Below, piece after piece: positions 32,141 to 41,954 of a DNA stretch of 51,192 bases (its first letter is position 1; each line of letters begins with the position of its first letter). The notes beneath the pieces were generated by a model. That model made no database searches, was not told the origin of the DNA, and saw only the letters and a list, made by a program, of their open reading frames with translations. Both the position numbers and the translations under genes were made by a program. The stretch is from Perkinsus olseni (Eukaryota; Perkinsozoa; Perkinsida; Perkinsidae). Location: the NCBI GenBank assembly GCA_013115135.1, contig JABANP010000395.1, forward strand, positions 1 to 51,192, in the 5' to 3' direction.

Positions 32141-35100
32141 ATTTTCCTATTCCGCATGATATCCAGCCGGATGTCGAGACCACGAGCACCCCGAAGAGCG
32201 TCCAAGGCATCCAGCAGTTCGAAGTGTAGACGAGATTTCTCTGTCCTAAAGCAAAGGCGAATTCATAAGCAGAGGACTATGATCCCGCGGAGGTTCAACC
32301 CCAGGCACCTCTCAATTTCCATTCTCTGGGCCTCCCCAAACGCCGCCCGCCACGCCTCGGGAGCCTCGGCACCCCTTCCCTCCACAGCCACCGCCTTGTC
32401 GACCTATCACCGACCGCATAGCCATACCACATACCCAATAATTCACAAACCTCGATCATCTTCGCTAGTATGTCCCTATTCCTAGGCGGTGGCGCTTCAT
32501 AAATCTCCTTCACAATATCATACAGCAAATCTGAAAACGTAAAGACGTTATAGGATGTTAATGATATCACGTATCATGTCAAGATACCGTAGAGCAAATC
32601 TGAGAACGCAAACAGATAAGATAATTCACTTGGCGGTCACTAACGTCCGGGAGAGCGGGCACACGGGGTGCTCATGAGAGTGTAAGAAAAACGGACGTCT
32701 CACGACGGATTCCGACGGCGCTTAGCGATGGCAACCCCAGAAGACACGTAAAGCATCAACGCCCTCTATGTATATCCACGTTCTTAGACGCAGAATCTTC
32801 ACTTAAGGCGAAATGTTCATATGCTACACTCTCCATTGGAGTTCGTATTCTTAGAAATACTGATCCAATTTCCCCAGGGAACACAATCGGTTGCAGTTGG
32901 GCATCCCCGAGGCTGAGCAGTCGAGGGACACCCTTCATTCAGTCTGGAGTAGCCGATAATGACCATACGATGCTTTCTGGCATGCAACCGACGGCATAAA
33001 TAAGAAAACCTCTACTATAGACTAACAAAGACTACGGGCTCCCTTCTGGTTATCTACTGGATACGTAAATGAGTTACATGCCGGACCCTGGAATCGAACC
33101 GGGGATCGTTGCATTCCGAACGCTTCCTGCCACCCACCCGAGTGAATAGACGATGCGCACATACTCCATGCCATGTCCACCAACGAGCCCAGCTGGACCC
33201 CCTCATCTTGCCTTTCATCACGCAACTATGAAAATAGTAGTAAACGATAAGAGAAAAGAGAGAATATCATCGGATAGCTCACCTGGGAGTAGTAATCCAT
33301 CAGATTATCCCGCAGCTCTTGACTAAGGTAATATTCAGTCGACACCAAGGCCATGAATACCTCACTGACCTGAGAAAAGCCCTCGCCTACCCGACAGGGG
33401 CCCCTCGACAAACTCAGTCTGTAGCCCGAGGCAAGGCAAGAGCCAGTCCCTCCATGAAAGTGTACTGGCCGCACGAATTCCGTCCCTGGAAGATTGTCAC
33501 TTCAATAAACCCACCAAACGTTGTCGATCAGTCATCCCAATCAGCACCATCAGGAGCAGCGATAGAACTCTCAATAGAAGAACCCCACTCGCAGTCGAGG
33601 ACGCTACGTTTCGATGCAGCTCAATTTTGCCCTGCCGTTCATCTTTGGTGACAGTCGACCAATTTTGGGGAACTTCGTGAAGGTGTCACCACAGACTTAG
33701 CGTAACCCAAGCTCACCCGTCTAGGAGTGTTTTCAATGCCTCCCTTATATCCCCCAAGCCCTCGAGTATCCCCTCTACTTGTACAGTCGATAGGAACCTT
33801 ACAGCGAACCATCACAGCCATCCGTCACCACCACTGCCCAGTACCGGAGTTTGCACAGACTCTTGAGAATATCCACCAATTGTGGAGGAGTGAACTGCGG
33901 TATCTGGTCGTGTGCCAGGGCCGACAGCCGACGTAGCAGCATCCCTCTGAGACACGGAGCCATCGGACGTCCGAGAGTATAGTGAAGGACGTTCCGACCT
34001 CTCGCGCGACCCTGTGTAGGGTGAGAGCTTCAAACCCAAATTTCGTGGGACTATGGCAAACGGTCTCATCAACGAGCAGGCTGAATCTCACTCAATAACG
34101 TGGCGCGTGACAAATGAAGGCCATAGAGCTCTAGGAGGAGCTGACTCGGCCGACTCTCGATTCTTCCGCAAGGCCGAAATCTACGTTACCTAGCTAAGCC
34201 CAGGCTAGCCATCACTTCCAATGTCCTTACCAAATCAGTAACAGTGAACCTGCCGGACGGTAAGAAGCCGGATGTCGAAGGAGAGCGTACCGATCAATCT
34301 CATCCGTGAGGCGTTCAATAGCACCCTCAGTGAGATCTCTGTCATGCACACCCCACCTCCTCTGCGCCTCCAGGATAGAACACAACTCTGATGGGGAAAA
34401 CTCCTGAGAAGCAATGGGGACATGATTCACCATGAGAAGCGCACGAAACTGATGTCTCAGTCGTGAAAGGAGATCAAATGTGAATCTCCAACTCCGATTC
34501 CGATACCACTCCTCGCGCCAGCGACCCATGAGAAAGTGATTTACGGAAATTGTGGTACATATAATTCATCGGGAGTTCGAAGCTGCAAGTCAAGGCAATG
34601 CATTCCCGCTCGATATCCCAGCGGAAGCATGGGCAGAGGAAGTCCACAAGAACGGAAGGTCAGGACCTCCACCCTCTCACATCGATCTGTGCGAGAGTAT
34701 CTTCCTTAACCATCTCGATAAATAAAGGGTCCTTAGAGCCTCGAGACGCCAAGCCAAGTGCCAGTGATGCCAAAGCTGTGGGCCTATTTCCGCACAGGTT
34801 CGATCCTCGGCAAAGGCATTATAACTACTTGAACTTTTCCCGTGTCTTTATTGCTGCCACTGTTATCCTTTGGCACAGCTCAATTATCTCTGGCGTCGAG
34901 GAGGTCGGCAGGGCACTGAGGGCAGCTGCTACGGCCGCCAACGATCGGTGGTCCAAATCCTAAAAATACCGATCATTATTAGGGACACCCCTCCAGAAAG
35001 AATAATCCCGTTCGATTCCTCCAAAGTACAGAGTGACTACACAGAGCATGCTTGACCTAAGATACCCTCCGCCAAAGCTACAAGACCCATCACCAACCCA

Positions 35101-35506
35101 GCCAGGAGCAAAGCTAATGATACTCTATCACCCTGCATCCTCCTTAGGGAGAGCATACGCCCCGGGATGAATATTCTACTGTGGTGCACGCTCCCTCGTT
35201 GTGGCCGCTGCCAACTCATAATCTCCACACGCGAGTCAGTCGCGCCCTACTGCTGGTTCCCCCTACTCTAAACCCTCGAGAGATCATAAACCACTCCGGC
35301 CCATGCGCAGCCCTCAGACCACCTACCGCAGTCTTCGCTCCGATGGTCGCCAGGAGCCTTCTGAATCGATCGTCGCCACAGACTGCATGAACTTGGGACT
35401 TCTTCTTCATCCCTCGTCCAAGTGCTCGTAGCGTTTCCTCCAAACCCCCAATGTCCATGTCCGCATGGGAGTTGAAATGCCCCAATAGCCCTTCGATGTC
35501 AACCAC
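32141..35506 (-). CDS. Helical-repeat protein, RAP/FASTK-like (tentative)
   Basis: Several exons on the - strand share the loose pattern of organellar RNA-binding helical repeats: LEETLRALGRGM (35.4 kb), LAAVAAALSALP (34.9 kb), ELCSILEAQRRWGVHD (34.4 kb), SEVFMALVSTEYYLSQELRD (33.3 kb), GSLVDMAWSMCASSIH (33.2 kb), LLYDIVKEIYEAP (32.5 kb) and FELLDALDALRG (32.2 kb). In RAP/FASTK-type proteins such repeats bind RNA in mitochondria or plastids (family knowledge). Exon borders are certain only in part: the intron 33057-33137 is well bounded and carries a tRNA-like core. Neither the terminal RAP domain nor the start has been located. This could be two genes. Confidence 0.5.
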
Positions 35507-35958
35507 CTGAGGTCGGTGATGGAAGATTCCAAATGTGCCCGCATGACACAGAGAACCGGTAAGGCAGCAGGATGATGAAATTCGACTCTCCTATTGTTGT
35601 CTTTGTGTACGGTTCTGCCGTCTCCCTAGCGGCAGTTGCACGACGTACTAGTCCTTGCTGTATTACCACGTTACGAGAGGATCTTATAGAGTCGCTAGGA
35701 TCTACTGTATTGCAGTACATCGATTACTGTGGCGCGCGCATTATCCTTTGCATTAGCTACATACAGATAGTAAGACTCCTCTCCTTCACCACGTCTTTGT
35801 GTCAGTCCAAACGTGTTCGCCTACTACCGTACTTGATAAAACTTGCATACAAACTCACTCCGGAACCCACCTTATGCGAAGTCGTCTCGGCCGCCGTTGT
35901 GACAGCGCACATCCCCCGACACGCTGAGCGGAACTGGTTGGGAACGAGTATCATAGGT

Positions 35959-36201
35959 TCAACAACGACAACTACGGAATCGGCCAGGAAGTGAATCATG
36001 CGAAAGATGCTTTCCCTTAACCAACCGAGTCACGATGGTCATGGGTGAAACAATCTTTGAGGCGACAATATCGCGCGCCAAGATGATCGATGCGACACAA
36101 AACTCATCGTTCTTCATCAGTCGCCCTTCGGTTTTGACATTTTCACGAAAAAGTTGATCAAACAGAAAACAACGGCGGCCAATACTGCCCCCTACCCGCA
36201 T
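35959..36201 (-). CDS. Possible first exon of the helical-repeat gene
   Basis: The ATG at 36201 opens 80 codons with a basic, Ser/Gly-rich start (MRVGGSIGRR) that would suit an organelle-targeting sequence, then ASIILARDIVASKIVSPMTI. It lies 50 bases from the LPAAT stop and upstream of the helical-repeat exons. The link between them is inferred; a forward frame at 35572-35994 overlaps part of it and is less convincing. Confidence 0.3.
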   Translation of the reverse strand: MRVGGSIGRRCFLFDQLFRENVKTEGRLMKNDEFCVASIILARDIVASKIVSPMTIVTRLVKGKHLSHDSLPGRFRSCRC

Positions 36202-36253
36202 TCGGAACCTCAGAACCTAAATGCCAAATTGATCACCCGGGAGAGCGCTAAGC

Positions 36254-38538
36254 TCACGTTCTCACATCCTCGTCATCCGTACGGAAGGCTTTGTAAACTA
36301 AGTAGACGAGGGCTATCACGAAGAGGCCTTGGATGGTGCGGTAAAGAACTGAGATAAGGGCCAAGATTTTCACTGAAGGGTAAAAGGAGGCGCCCTTGGT
36401 ATGGTAGCACGTTAGACCGTTACTGGTAGACCCATAAAAGTGTACTACCGGCGAGCGTTGGTCGTAGAGTCTAGTGCAGCAATTGAAGTATGAACACCAA
36501 GGTTGAGGACTCCTCAATGAAGGGCGAATGTGGGAAAAACGAATCTCATGGGTGTGCTTTACGAACAACATTTTTTTGATGAAACTGCTGTTCCATCGGA
36601 ACTTCAAACAGTCTACCAACTCACCTACCAAACCCGATGTTCCTAACACTCGTCGAAAAAACCGGGACACCTCAAAATTTTCCGTGAATTTTTCGAGAGA
36701 AAGGCCGAGTTGACATAAGATTCCCCCCAGCGCAGCCAACGCGCTGCCACAACCGAGCTTCTCGATCCGACGGATGTCGTCTCAAAGCCATAGAGAATAT
36801 GCGCTCATCAGGAGGAGTCACCATGGCTAGCCAGTTACCTCTCGGGAGTATCCTCCTATTGAAGGAGGTCACTCGCTTAATCCCGCCAGGGAATGTACAG
36901 CTGCCACTCGATAAAAACCCGCTGATCCTATCGTCTTTGACAGCCCACCTAGACGACCCTGCTTCCTGCGGCTTGAGGGTAGTCCACTTACCTTTGCCGA
37001 AGCCAGGCGTCCGACTTTGTATCATCGCCCAGAGGAATCTTGTCGATTGGTATACGGTCAAGAAGGACATGAAGCTCCGCGTCTTTGCCAGTGATGACAC
37101 TGCCTGCAAAGGTACCATCTACTCGTCGAGACAACCCTTCGATGCGTTAACGATTAACACTACGATTTTCTCAGCCGAGGATCCGAGCCCCCAAGCAGTC
37201 TACTTACCGAGGGTTGGCTCCAGCCCAGGCGGGCTTACTAAGGTGACATCGAACCTAAAAGGCTCATCATGTGCAGGTTGTAACAACCATCACAGCTGAT
37301 AGAAAAATTGATAAGTTCAAAACGATGGATTCAACCAAGCAAACTTGACTTGATAGAGGCCGGAAGGGCCGTCCGCCTTACACGCTGTCCAGTTGGTCCG
37401 CTAACGCATTCACAGTCGCAGTGAAACCTTTAGTCTTGGGTAGCATAACCTGAAGGTCCCCGGTTCGAATCCACCCACTGACATCCCGTAACTCACATTC
37501 TGAAGGCTCTTCCATCCCTTAGATTTGGCGAACTCTTGCGACTCCCTCAACTTGGTCGCGGTCCTACGAGTCCCTTCGGCAAACACAGTCAGCAAGTACG
37601 AGGAGGTATATCTACATTAAGGAAATGCAAGGTACCGCAAGATTGCAAGGTGCCCATCGTACTCTCGTAATCCTTGAAAGGATTTTGCCAGTGATTTCTT
37701 ATCCTTATCCCATTGTCGTGTTAGAAAGGGGTAATCCGCGCACTCCCAGGACCACCCCAAGAAAGGGAGGAACCGGAGAGACTCCTAGCATCAGCAACCA
37801 CTTCATCACCCCCCGGTTACAACAGTATAATCGTGCGTAAAATATTCCGACTTGAACCCCTGTATGTGAATAAGACCTTGAGTAGAGCCTTGCAGGCCGG
37901 CAGTCCTCCTGTCCTCTCCGTCACAGCCCACATCATCAGCCAGTCCATCCCCGCGATATGATTAGACAGCACCAGCGCCCTGTCCCTGAACGGTCACACC
38001 ACTATCAGCAACCCTTCGAAGCAGTGGCATCTACCTTGATAGCTGCCCCCAGTGCTGAGCATCTCCATGCATCACTAAGCGTGTGGTACGCTCACCCCAG
38101 GCTATCAGGGGAGCCCAAGACAGGTAACAGATGTACCTTGAATAAATTATAGCGCTGATCCTCCTATCTTGCTCTGATAAGCAGTAAGACGACAATAAGG
38201 TGACAGATGACAGAGGGGGGCAGAAGCCTGTACTCAAGTTGGGGACGTCACGGCTAGGAAGCTCAACCACCACGCCGTAGCTCCCTGCGTGCCACACTCG
38301 ATCCGTAGGGGGGGCCAACTCAAACGATCATCACCAGCCGCAATAGCAATGCATCAACCATTCAGATGCAACGAGTGCCCCTCCTCCCCCCTCACCAATT
38401 GAGCTTCCTGAATGCATCCCTACTGAAAGGAGTTATAATACCATAGGCCGCCAGCTGGAGGATGTTCATGATAACACCATTGGCCATCAACGCCAGCATG
38501 CCTGTCGTACCATCTATTGTTGAGATCACTCCTCCCAT
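36254..38538 (-). CDS. 1-acyl-glycerol-3-phosphate acyltransferase (LPAAT/PlsC family)
   Basis: Transfers an acyl chain to lysophosphatidic acid in ER membranes to make phosphatidic acid. Exon 1 is 38396-38538 and encodes a hydrophobic N-terminal segment (MANGVIMNILQLAAYGII) typical of plant LPAT2 and animal AGPAT3/4. An exon ending at 37877 carries the catalytic NH-x4-D motif (NHIAGMDWL). Exon 37663-37784 has FLPFLGWSWE and FLTRQWDKD. Exon 37497-37611 has FAEGTRR, and exon 37449 onward has LPKTKGF. Exon 36992-37103 (DAELHVLLDRIPIDKIPLG) and the following exon (WAVKDDRISGF, FPGG) match the conserved C-terminal part. The last exon ends with a membrane segment (VLYRTIQGLFVIALVYLVY) and stops at 36254. 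Exon 2 near 38.2 kb is uncertain. Three introns carry tRNA-like or B-box-like cores. A forward frame at 36799-37299 is a shadow of these exons. Confidence 0.88.
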
Positions 38539-38958
38539 TACTACAGAGAAGGAGAGGAGCTAAACTGAAAGGGAAGACAATATTCTCCAAGCGTGGTCAG
38601 CTGGACTGTACCGCCACATGCAGGGAGTACGCGCGCAGCGATGAAGGCAACAGCATCAGAATAGGTACTTCGAACCTCACGGTATGAGTCACGCTTTCGA
38701 CTCAAACTAAACACGGCCACTAAACTCTATTGATAACTCAACACAAAACAGAGGTCTCGGAAACGCCAAGTGCCGTTGAGTAACTACTATAAGTCAATCA
38801 GACATGCATCAATATTCGAACTCGGCGGAGAAGGTGCCTCTGGCCGGGATCGAACCTGCGACCTCCAACGTGCAATACTCGTGATGTAGCTGGGCACATC
38901 CTAGGCATGTCCTGCAGGCTGCAGCACCGAACATCTCACTTGAGAGAAATCCAGCACA

Positions 38959-39454
38959 TCATCGGAAGGAGCCATGCGCGGTTGGTTTCTCCCAGGTGAA
39001 ACACTCGGACGCATTAACGGGTCGAACTACAACCACACGCTGATAGAAGAAGCTCCATGTGAGAATGAACACTCACTTGCGAATCTTGCTTGTCTTGGAT
39101 TTCCTCAAACATCAGTAGATCGTTCGTATTGGTTCTCCCAGCGTCCGCACTAGTATCAGCCGAAGGATGAACATCATCACCGATGTTGTTAAACGCATCA
39201 AAAACCTGAGGAATGTCAAGTGGACGTAAGATTGCAAGCCTCTAGCAAGTCTATTACAGTGGACAGAAAGTAACTACTGCGATGAAGCCCCAACACCACC
39301 GAAAGACAATCACTACCAAAACACTCTCGCGCACTACCTCTCGGAAAGGTCCGTGAGCTAGGCGCTTGTAGTTCTTGCTGAACCATTCATCATCATACTC
39401 TTTATGAAAGTATCGTAGCCACGACACGAAGACATCCTGAACATCCGCGGCAAA
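38959..39454 (-). CDS. C-terminal exons of an unrecognised gene
   Basis: Three exons are well bounded by AG and GT and are all multiples of three: 39338-39454 (39 codons, FVSWLRYFHKEYDDEW), 39077-39205 (43 codons, acidic and polar, FDAFNNIGDDVHPSADTS), and 38959-39039 (27 codons including the TGA). The joined frame is a soluble-looking, acidic C-terminal part. Upstream exons probably lie between 39455 and 39670 but could not be fixed. I do not recognise the family. Confidence 0.6.
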
Positions 39455-39675
39455 CTGTCACCGACCTGAGATTCTACGCAGAGAGCAATCGAGTAACACC
39501 GGGGGCGCATGATAAAAGTTACGATTGGAGTGGTACGAGACGGGTTATGAAGTCACCTCAGTGCTACAGTCCAAGGTTGGCTCCTTCTTCCTCAATTTGC
39601 GGATATACCTGTCATGGGAAGCAGATCGTCACGAGCTCCGAGAACTATACCCCAGCAAAAGTGAAGTTAAGTATT

Positions 39676-40195
39676 CTAGTTTTGGGCTCGTTTAAATCGG
39701 GCCATGCGCCATTTCCGATCTGTGTACGTCACACGATTGCGTCTCCGTACGATTGTACCAGTGTCAACGGTTGTTTTCGGGAGCCAACCCCTGCGTCTTC
39801 CACCGTACGAGCTTTCAACGAATTTCCATTTCCTTTCTATCCACACCACTAACAACATCGCCCCTAAGACTGCTATGCTGAGAACCAGGACCCCAACGAG
39901 TGACCCGAGAGTACCGTTCCAAGTTGGACTCGATGAGTAGACGGCCTCGCGCTCTGCCCTCCGAACGGAGCTGCATACTCCTATCACCTGATGGCACGAG
40001 AAGGGAGAAATCTCCGATGTGTAACAAAGAAACTCTTATTGTTACACACAATAAAAGCAAACGTCGAACAGCAAGAAGACCGAGCAAAATCGCAAAATCT
40101 GCGATTGGCCACTCAGTATAGAGTCTCTGCATATTGAAGTTGGAATAATTGTGCACTTCAGAAGTACTCCCAGACTTATAGATCAACCGTTTCAT
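39676..40195 (-). CDS. Small membrane protein, two exons, about 153 residues
   Basis: Exon 1 (40046-40195, 50 codons, ATG at 40195) and exon 2 (39676-39987, stop at 39676) join in phase at GTAACA...CATCAG. Exon 1 ends with a hydrophobic stretch (FAILLGLLAVRRLLLLC). Exon 2 contains a clear transmembrane helix (LGSLVGVLVLSIAVLGAMLL) followed by a basic tail rich in Arg and Lys, suggesting a cytosolic C terminus. No family recognised. Confidence 0.5.
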
Positions 40196-40243
40196 CGTTG
40201 CAGGCGACCACACCCTGTGACATTCCTCACACTATCAAACAAC

Positions 40244-40310
40244 GAGGAAGTGGTTTTAAGCCACTTCCTCAGGAGCGCGAAGTGGATCATAAACCACTGG
40301 TTTACGATCC
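40244..40310. repeat. Two adjacent strong hairpins
   Basis: GAGGAAGTGG (40244-40253) pairs with CCACTTCCTC (40261-40270) over a 7-base loop. GGATCATAAACC (40284-40295) pairs with GGTTTACGATCC (40299-40310) with one mismatch and a 3-base loop. They lie between the ATG at 40195 and the end of the frame 40476-40913, so they could act in 3' end formation of the latter. Confidence 0.8.
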
Positions 40311-40475
40311 CGAAAAGCGAATAATAAGGCCAACGGTATAGAAGTATAACTCATATAGAAAATTACTTGAAAATGCATGAATTGAGAATGTAATAATATC
40401 TCGATACAAAATATAAATTTGATAGACCATGATGACGATTTCCTTCCTTCTAGCAGAAATTATTGAAGAAAATTG

Positions 40476-40913
40476 TCATCGGGTCCCGATGATCCGGGTG
40501 TATGAGGTAACGATGGAGTTCCCCCAGCGATGTGCAGAAAAACACATCTCACATCGCAAATTCACACTTGGCGAGTGAAAAGCGAAGAGACACCAATGTA
40601 GCGCCCCAAAAGACATATCACCTCTGCTAAGCTGTTGCTCCTCCTTCGCCGTCTCGGTTGTAGCTGTCGTCGAAGTAGCAAAACAGCTACTCGGAACTCT
40701 TGGATTCCGTGATGCCTTCCGCAACTGTTCCAGTGTATCCGGTGCACCTGCCACAGATATCCCCATCTTCTGAAGATGGTATAGAAGCTCACTAAGATCT
40801 ATCCTAACCGGCAACGAACTGGGGTTATACAACTGCTGCTGCTGCTGCTGCTGTTGGTTCCTGCGCGACTTGCTCCTTTTCGCAGCATCTCGGCCTTCCT
40901 CAGTAGAAGCCAT
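40476..40913 (-). CDS. Polyglutamine-containing protein, first exon or short gene
   Basis: The ATG at 40913 opens MASTEEGRDAAKRSKSRRN followed by eight Gln encoded by a CAG run (about 40832-40858), then a helical segment (DLSELLYHLQKMGISVAGAP...LEQLRKAS) faintly like a SAP-type helix pair. After about 90 codons a donor (AGCAGAG|GTGATATG) suggests that the true exon ends there; without splicing the frame runs to 40476. A basic nuclear-type sequence precedes the Gln run. Family unknown. Confidence 0.5.
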   Translation of the reverse strand: MASTEEGRDAAKRSKSRRNQQQQQQQQLYNPSSLPVRIDLSELLYHLQKMGISVAGAPDTLEQLRKASRNPRVPSSCFATSTTATTETAKEEQQLSRGDMSFGALHWCLFAFHSPSVNLRCEMCFSAHRWGNSIVTSYTRIIGTR

Positions 40914-41362
40914 TCACTTACAAAAAGGTACTACTGACGCACAGAAATCATCGTAGTGACAGAGCCAAGTCCTGTTTACAAGCACATCGGCGAGAATATA
41001 GTAGGGAATCGCTGGGACCCTACAAGCAGCTTTTATAATGGCCAAGGGTAAGGTTATAGACTTCAAAGATATGAACGATGTCCGGCATACAATGGAGTTT
41101 CACGCGAGACGAAAAACACAACGTCTCTCTCGCCTCTAACGTCTCCGTATCACGCGTTGCGAGCATAGAGGTAATGAGATCTTCCTGAACTCGCCCACCA
41201 AGGTCTCCCAGGATTGCCTACTACACACCCAAAATTGAATCCTGGGAGCGCTCCTGAGGTTCGGCAGAGTTCTAGTGAACACTTGACCTTCGTCATGTAT
41301 CCGAAGATCTAAGATTTAGGCAAAACCATAAAATGCTGGAGAGAGGGCGAAACCCGTGGACA

Positions 41363-41695
41363 CTAAGCCTCAGAGACTAAACTTGAAAGGGGCATGACCC
41401 AAACTGCTGCCCGCGAGTGAGCAAACGCAGCAGTAGTCCTGAAGATGGTCGTAGAATTATATTCAAGCGCATACCGCTGAGGCCCCGCAGCCAGTCCAGA
41501 GTAACGCCACGCAGCAGCATCAGAGTGCCGCAAACACGAAGATTTCGCGCGCCCCCAGGCCCAAGTCACCGCCACTACCGGCCTCTCAGCTACCATCCCT
41601 CTTCGACTCCTGTCAAATTCTGATGCAATATTGGAACCAGCGGGTGTCGCTTGCCCGTCCCAACAGATGAAGAGCAACAGCAGCAGCCAGGGCAT
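41363..41695 (-). CDS. Short secreted protein, 110 residues
   Basis: The ATG at 41695 starts a signal peptide (MPWLLLLLFICWDGQAT). The mature part is basic and Trp/Arg-rich, with no clear G-x-Y start. It lies just downstream of the large secreted paralogue at 41955-43961 and could be a decayed relative or an unrelated small exported protein. No introns are needed. Confidence 0.45.
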   Translation of the reverse strand: MPWLLLLLFICWDGQATPAGSNIASEFDRSRRGMVAERPVVAVTWAWGRAKSSCLRHSDAAAWRYSGLAAGPQRYALEYNSTTIFRTTAAFAHSRAAVWVMPLSSLVSEA

Positions 41696-41822
41696 CAATC
41701 CTGGGAAAGTTTAACCTTTAGTTGAACAGGACCCTTTTGTTAAGAACCTGCTGGACCTGGTCCCCCCTCCAGAACCGGCTGGATCCTGCTGTTAACTTAA
41801 TCCACCGCACTCTTCGGCTACA

Positions 41823-41954
41823 GTGTTATTGAAAGCACAACCACACGGCGACAACATCAAGTATGGTACATCAAATTCAAGTAATCATGCATACGCGAGT
41901 GTACTCCTTTTCTGGAGCGGATTGAGGGTAGGAATCACAAGCCAAAACCTATTC
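41823..41954. repeat. 3' flank shared by secreted paralogues, copy 1
   Basis: The region from GTGTTATTGAAAGCACAA to the stop of the gene at 41955 matches 45599-45730 closely (CAACATCAAGTATGGTACA, CATACGCGAG-GTACTCC, CCAAAACCTATTCTCAAG). It marks the left border of a tandem duplication. Confidence 0.9.

Noticed and set aside
33057..33137. tRNA-Pro (CGG) within the helical-repeat gene
   Set aside because: The anticodon stem has at most three pairs and no acceptor stem exists; the segment is bounded by GT and AG in frame-consistent exons, so it is an intron.
36799..37299. Forward frame of 166 codons with an ATG, looking like a separate gene
   Set aside because: The reverse strand here encodes LPAAT exons with recognisable conserved blocks (DAELHVLLDRIPIDK, WAVKDDRISGF), so the forward frame is a shadow.
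38843..38866. tRNA gene on the minus strand (GCAGGTTCGATCCCGGCC)
   Set aside because: Only the T-arm half is present; no D-arm, anticodon arm or acceptor stem could be folded. It is treated as another tRNA-like core.
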